Source: Pseudofulvibacter geojedonensis
GTDB taxonomy: Bacteria > Bacteroidota > Bacteroidia > Flavobacteriales > Flavobacteriaceae
Direction of reading: 5' to 3'
NCBI RefSeq assembly: GCF_042675745.1
Contig: NZ_JBHTJM010000006.1
Location: 62,001 to 126,000, forward strand
Length of the DNA stretch: 64,000 nucleotides
Positions 62,281 through 64,000 of this stretch are shown piece after piece (position 1 is the first letter of the stretch; every line of letters starts with the position of its first letter). The notes beneath the pieces were generated by a model. It searched no databases. It saw only the letters and a program-made list of their open reading frames with translations, and had not been told where the DNA came from. Made by a program: the position numbers and the translations under genes.

Positions 62281-63303
62281 TTAATCAAAAGCTTTATCTT
62301 CTCCTAACTTAACTTCTCTTGCATTGTAGATATCATAATGAGGAGAGTTTGTATAAGTTTCACCTTGCCAAGTAACAGTTTTAGTATAAGTATTTCTTAC
62401 AAATGCTACTATATGTAATTTAGAGTTATCTAAAACTGAGCTAGGTATATCTAAACCAGTAAAAGTTCTAGTATACACACCTCCAGCACCAACATAATCA
62501 GAAGGAATAACATCACCAAACTTATCAGTATAAATTTTTCTCAAAACATGGTTATGTACATAATTAGCTCCATCAGACACTCCAGATTGAGGGCTGTTAG
62601 GATATTTAGCTCCATCTTCTGTTAAATAAAGCATTAACTTTAACTCTTCACTAATAGCTTCTTTATAACCAACTTTTACTTCTACATCAATCTTTCCATT
62701 ATTTAAAGTTGCCTTTAAAGCTAATCCTAATTTAGAAACTTCGTTAAGTTTAGCATCTACCTCACTTGTAGAACCACTTAAAGCTCCTTCCCAATTGGTA
62801 CTAATACCATTTGCAAAAATAGTAGGGAAAGCATTTACATTATAGTGATTTGTGATAGCATCTCCATCAGCAAAAGCCATCGGATCATCATTATGTATAG
62901 CAGCTCCTAATACATTAGAATTACTATTAATCATATTTTCCATTGCTGCCGCACCAGTTGGACAAGCAGAACACCAAGTACCAGTATAATCTTCTAAAAG
63001 CACTTTAGTAGTAAATGTAGAAGGTGCTCCTGAAGCTGTATAACTCTGTCCTTCTGCTCCTGACCCTGATCCACTTCCTGATCCAGAACCACTTCCTGAT
63101 CCAGAACCACTTCCTGATCCAGAACCACTTCCTGATCCAGAACCACTTCCTGACCCTGATCCACTTCCTGAACCAGAACCACTTCCTGAACCAGAACCAT
63201 TTCCTGAATCAGATCCACTTCCTCCATCATCAGAAGAACTACAAGACATCATTGCTACTGCAACGAATAAAAACATTAATTTAAAAATTGACTTCTTTTT
63301 CAT
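62281..63303 (-). CDS. Omp28-like thioredoxin-fold lipoprotein with long Gly-Ser linker
   Basis: 340 residues: lipoprotein signal (MSC, C21), a Ser/Asp/Gly start, then a Gly-Ser linker (about residues 27-82) of almost pure GS repeats, then an Omp28-type domain. The active-site-like motif is GTWCSACPTG, and NVNAFPTIFAN gives the cis-proline loop, so the fold is thioredoxin-like. The linker puts the domain up to ~18 nm from the membrane anchor if extended. A second Omp28-like gene lies upstream on the same strand. Confidence 0.87.
   Translation of the reverse strand: MKKKSIFKLMFLFVAVAMMSCSSSDDGGSGSDSGNGSGSGSGSGSGSGSGSGSGSGSGSGSGSGSGSGSGSGSGSGSGSGSGAEGQSYTASGAPSTFTTKVLLEDYTGTWCSACPTGAAAMENMINSNSNVLGAAIHNDDPMAFADGDAITNHYNVNAFPTIFANGISTNWEGALSGSTSEVDAKLNEVSKLGLALKATLNNGKIDVEVKVGYKEAISEELKLMLYLTEDGAKYPNSPQSGVSDGANYVHNHVLRKIYTDKFGDVIPSDYVGAGGVYTRTFTGLDIPSSVLDNSKLHIVAFVRNTYTKTVTWQGETYTNSPHYDIYNAREVKLGEDKAFD
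63071..63214 (-). repeat. Eight 18-bp tandem repeats encoding the Gly-Ser linker
   Basis: Eight units of 18 bp follow without interruption; four are identical (CCACTTCCTGATCCAGAA on the plus strand) and the others differ at one to six positions. Each encodes six residues (GSGSGS). Less perfect units flank the array. The unit is a multiple of three, so copy-number changes keep the reading frame. Confidence 0.93.
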
Positions 63304-63423
63304 TTTATTTAAAATTATAGGGGTTAATAATATTTGAAACTACAATTAACATAATTGTTCTTATAGTAGAAACAAACTAAATACCAAAAACCCTAATTTT
63401 TATACAAAATGCTTATATACTAA

Positions 63424-63456
63424 AAAAGTGACTACCTAGCTTAGGTAGTCACTTTT
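63424..63456 (-). terminator. Terminator of the right-edge Omp28-like gene
   Basis: A perfect 15-bp stem AAAAGTGACTACCTA / TAGGTAGTCACTTTT with a three-base loop lies 25 bases past the stop; both flanks are A/T runs. Confidence 0.9.
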
Positions 63457-63481
63457 ACTATTTAAAAGTTTATTCTTTTAA

Positions 63482-64000
63482 TTAATCAAAGTCAGCAGCT
63501 TGACCAACTTTAGCCAACCTTACATTATGTATCCCGTAATTTGTCCCTCCAACACTAACGAAAGCTATCACTTCTAAATTATTAGCATCTAACACATTAG
63601 ACGGAATGTCTAAATCTTGAAATGTTCTAGTATATATACCTTCAGCTCCAACATAAGAAGAAGCTATAGCATCTCCATTTTGCGCTGTATATACATCTCT
63701 TAAAATATTATGGTGCTCATACTGACCTCCTTGAGATGAACCAGATTGTGGACTACTTGGGTATTTACCATCTTTTTCAATTAAATAAACCATCAGTTTT
63801 AAATCTCCTGAAACATTCGATTTATAACCAACTTTTACCTCTATATCTAATTTTCCATTATCAACATAAGATTTAACAGCCAGTCCTAAATAAGCAGTTT
63901 CATCTAATTCTGTATTTAAAGTAGTTTGACTATATGGATACCAATCATTAGACCCTCCATAATACACTGTAGGATACCCTGTTATATTATAGTAAGTAGC
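63482..64000 (-). CDS. Omp28-like protein, N-terminus beyond the window
   Basis: The frame reaches the right window edge without a stop, so only the last 172 residues are seen. It begins ATYYNITGYPTVYYGG: the TGYPT block is the cis-proline loop of a thioredoxin fold. The rest matches the C-terminal part of the neighbouring Omp28-like lipoprotein segment by segment (IDVEVKVGYK/IEVKVGYK, YPSSPQSG, YTRTFQDLDIPSNVLD). An ATG at 63967 is inside the fold and is not the start. Tandem paralogue of the preceding gene, with its own terminator. Confidence 0.88.
   Translation of the reverse strand, partial: ATYYNITGYPTVYYGGSNDWYPYSQTTLNTELDETAYLGLAVKSYVDNGKLDIEVKVGYKSNVSGDLKLMVYLIEKDGKYPSSPQSGSSQGGQYEHHNILRDVYTAQNGDAIASSYVGAEGIYTRTFQDLDIPSNVLDANNLEVIAFVSVGGTNYGIHNVRLAKVGQAADFD

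Noticed and set aside
63024..63284. Plus-strand frame with repeated HFLIQN units
   Set aside because: It is the antisense reading of the 18-bp Gly-Ser repeat; the minus-strand frame has signal peptide, domain and terminator.

Overview
The window is about 64 kb of AT-rich chromosome from a Bacteroidota bacterium of class Flavobacteriia. The evidence is the many type IX secretion (T9SS) C-terminal sorting domains, promoter boxes of the TAnnTTTG type instead of sigma70 hexamers, weak Shine-Dalgarno signals, DUF4249/TonB receptor pairs, a DUF5103 (T9SS plug) protein and a Na+-pumping NADH dehydrogenase (NQR) operon. Marine genera such as Tenacibaculum or Polaribacter would fit, but I cannot name a genus from the sequence alone. 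No phage, insertion sequence or CRISPR array was seen. One tRNA gene (Gly, anticodon TCC) is present.

Bases 1-2300 hold the end of an unknown gene, a lipoprotein MsrA and a secreted SGNH-like hydrolase. Bases 2296-10159 form a compact kynurenine-degradation operon: kynU, kmo, a RidA-type 2-aminomuconate deaminase, an IclR regulator, 2-aminomuconate semialdehyde dehydrogenase, an atypical SDR, 3-hydroxyanthranilate dioxygenase and ACMS decarboxylase. It is bounded by a promoter with a perfect 15-bp palindrome just downstream of its -7 box and by a strong terminator. Together the enzymes convert kynurenine to 4-oxalocrotonate. Tryptophan dioxygenase, formamidase and the lower pathway are not here.

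Bases 10174-20800 carry housekeeping and envelope genes: an O-methyltransferase, a membrane-tethered winged-helix regulator facing a divergent lipoprotein across three 11-bp direct repeats, a PAP2 phosphatase, TatA, a TlpA-like thioredoxin, an M1 peptidase with DUF6702 and CarboxypepD_reg-like partners, PepE and the tRNA. Bases 20958-38110 hold acetyltransferases, an M48 protease followed by an L,D-transpeptidase lipoprotein that appears to start with ATA, a second L,D-transpeptidase, two secreted ankyrin-repeat proteins, gpmI, a HAD phosphatase, map, a methyltransferase, and an operon with a TonB receptor, DUF4249, a small protein and ApbE, followed by a DEAD-box helicase.

Bases 38214-50510 are a block of large secreted zinc metalloproteases (three M43-like, one M12B/reprolysin-like). 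Three carry T9SS sorting domains and GEVED-type modules. The fourth lacks a sorting domain, ends in two dockerin-like repeats and is followed by a small T9SS-sorted protein, which suggests a surface adaptor pair. Bases 50650-56667 are nqrABCDEF. ApbE, which attaches FMN to NqrB and NqrC, lies about 17 kb away. Bases 56838-64000 contain the T9SS plug protein, apaG, an NRDE Ntn-hydrolase overlapping an LRAT/NlpC-like protein, pruA, and two Omp28-like lipoproteins, one with a long Gly-Ser linker encoded by an 18-bp tandem repeat. The second runs off the right edge.
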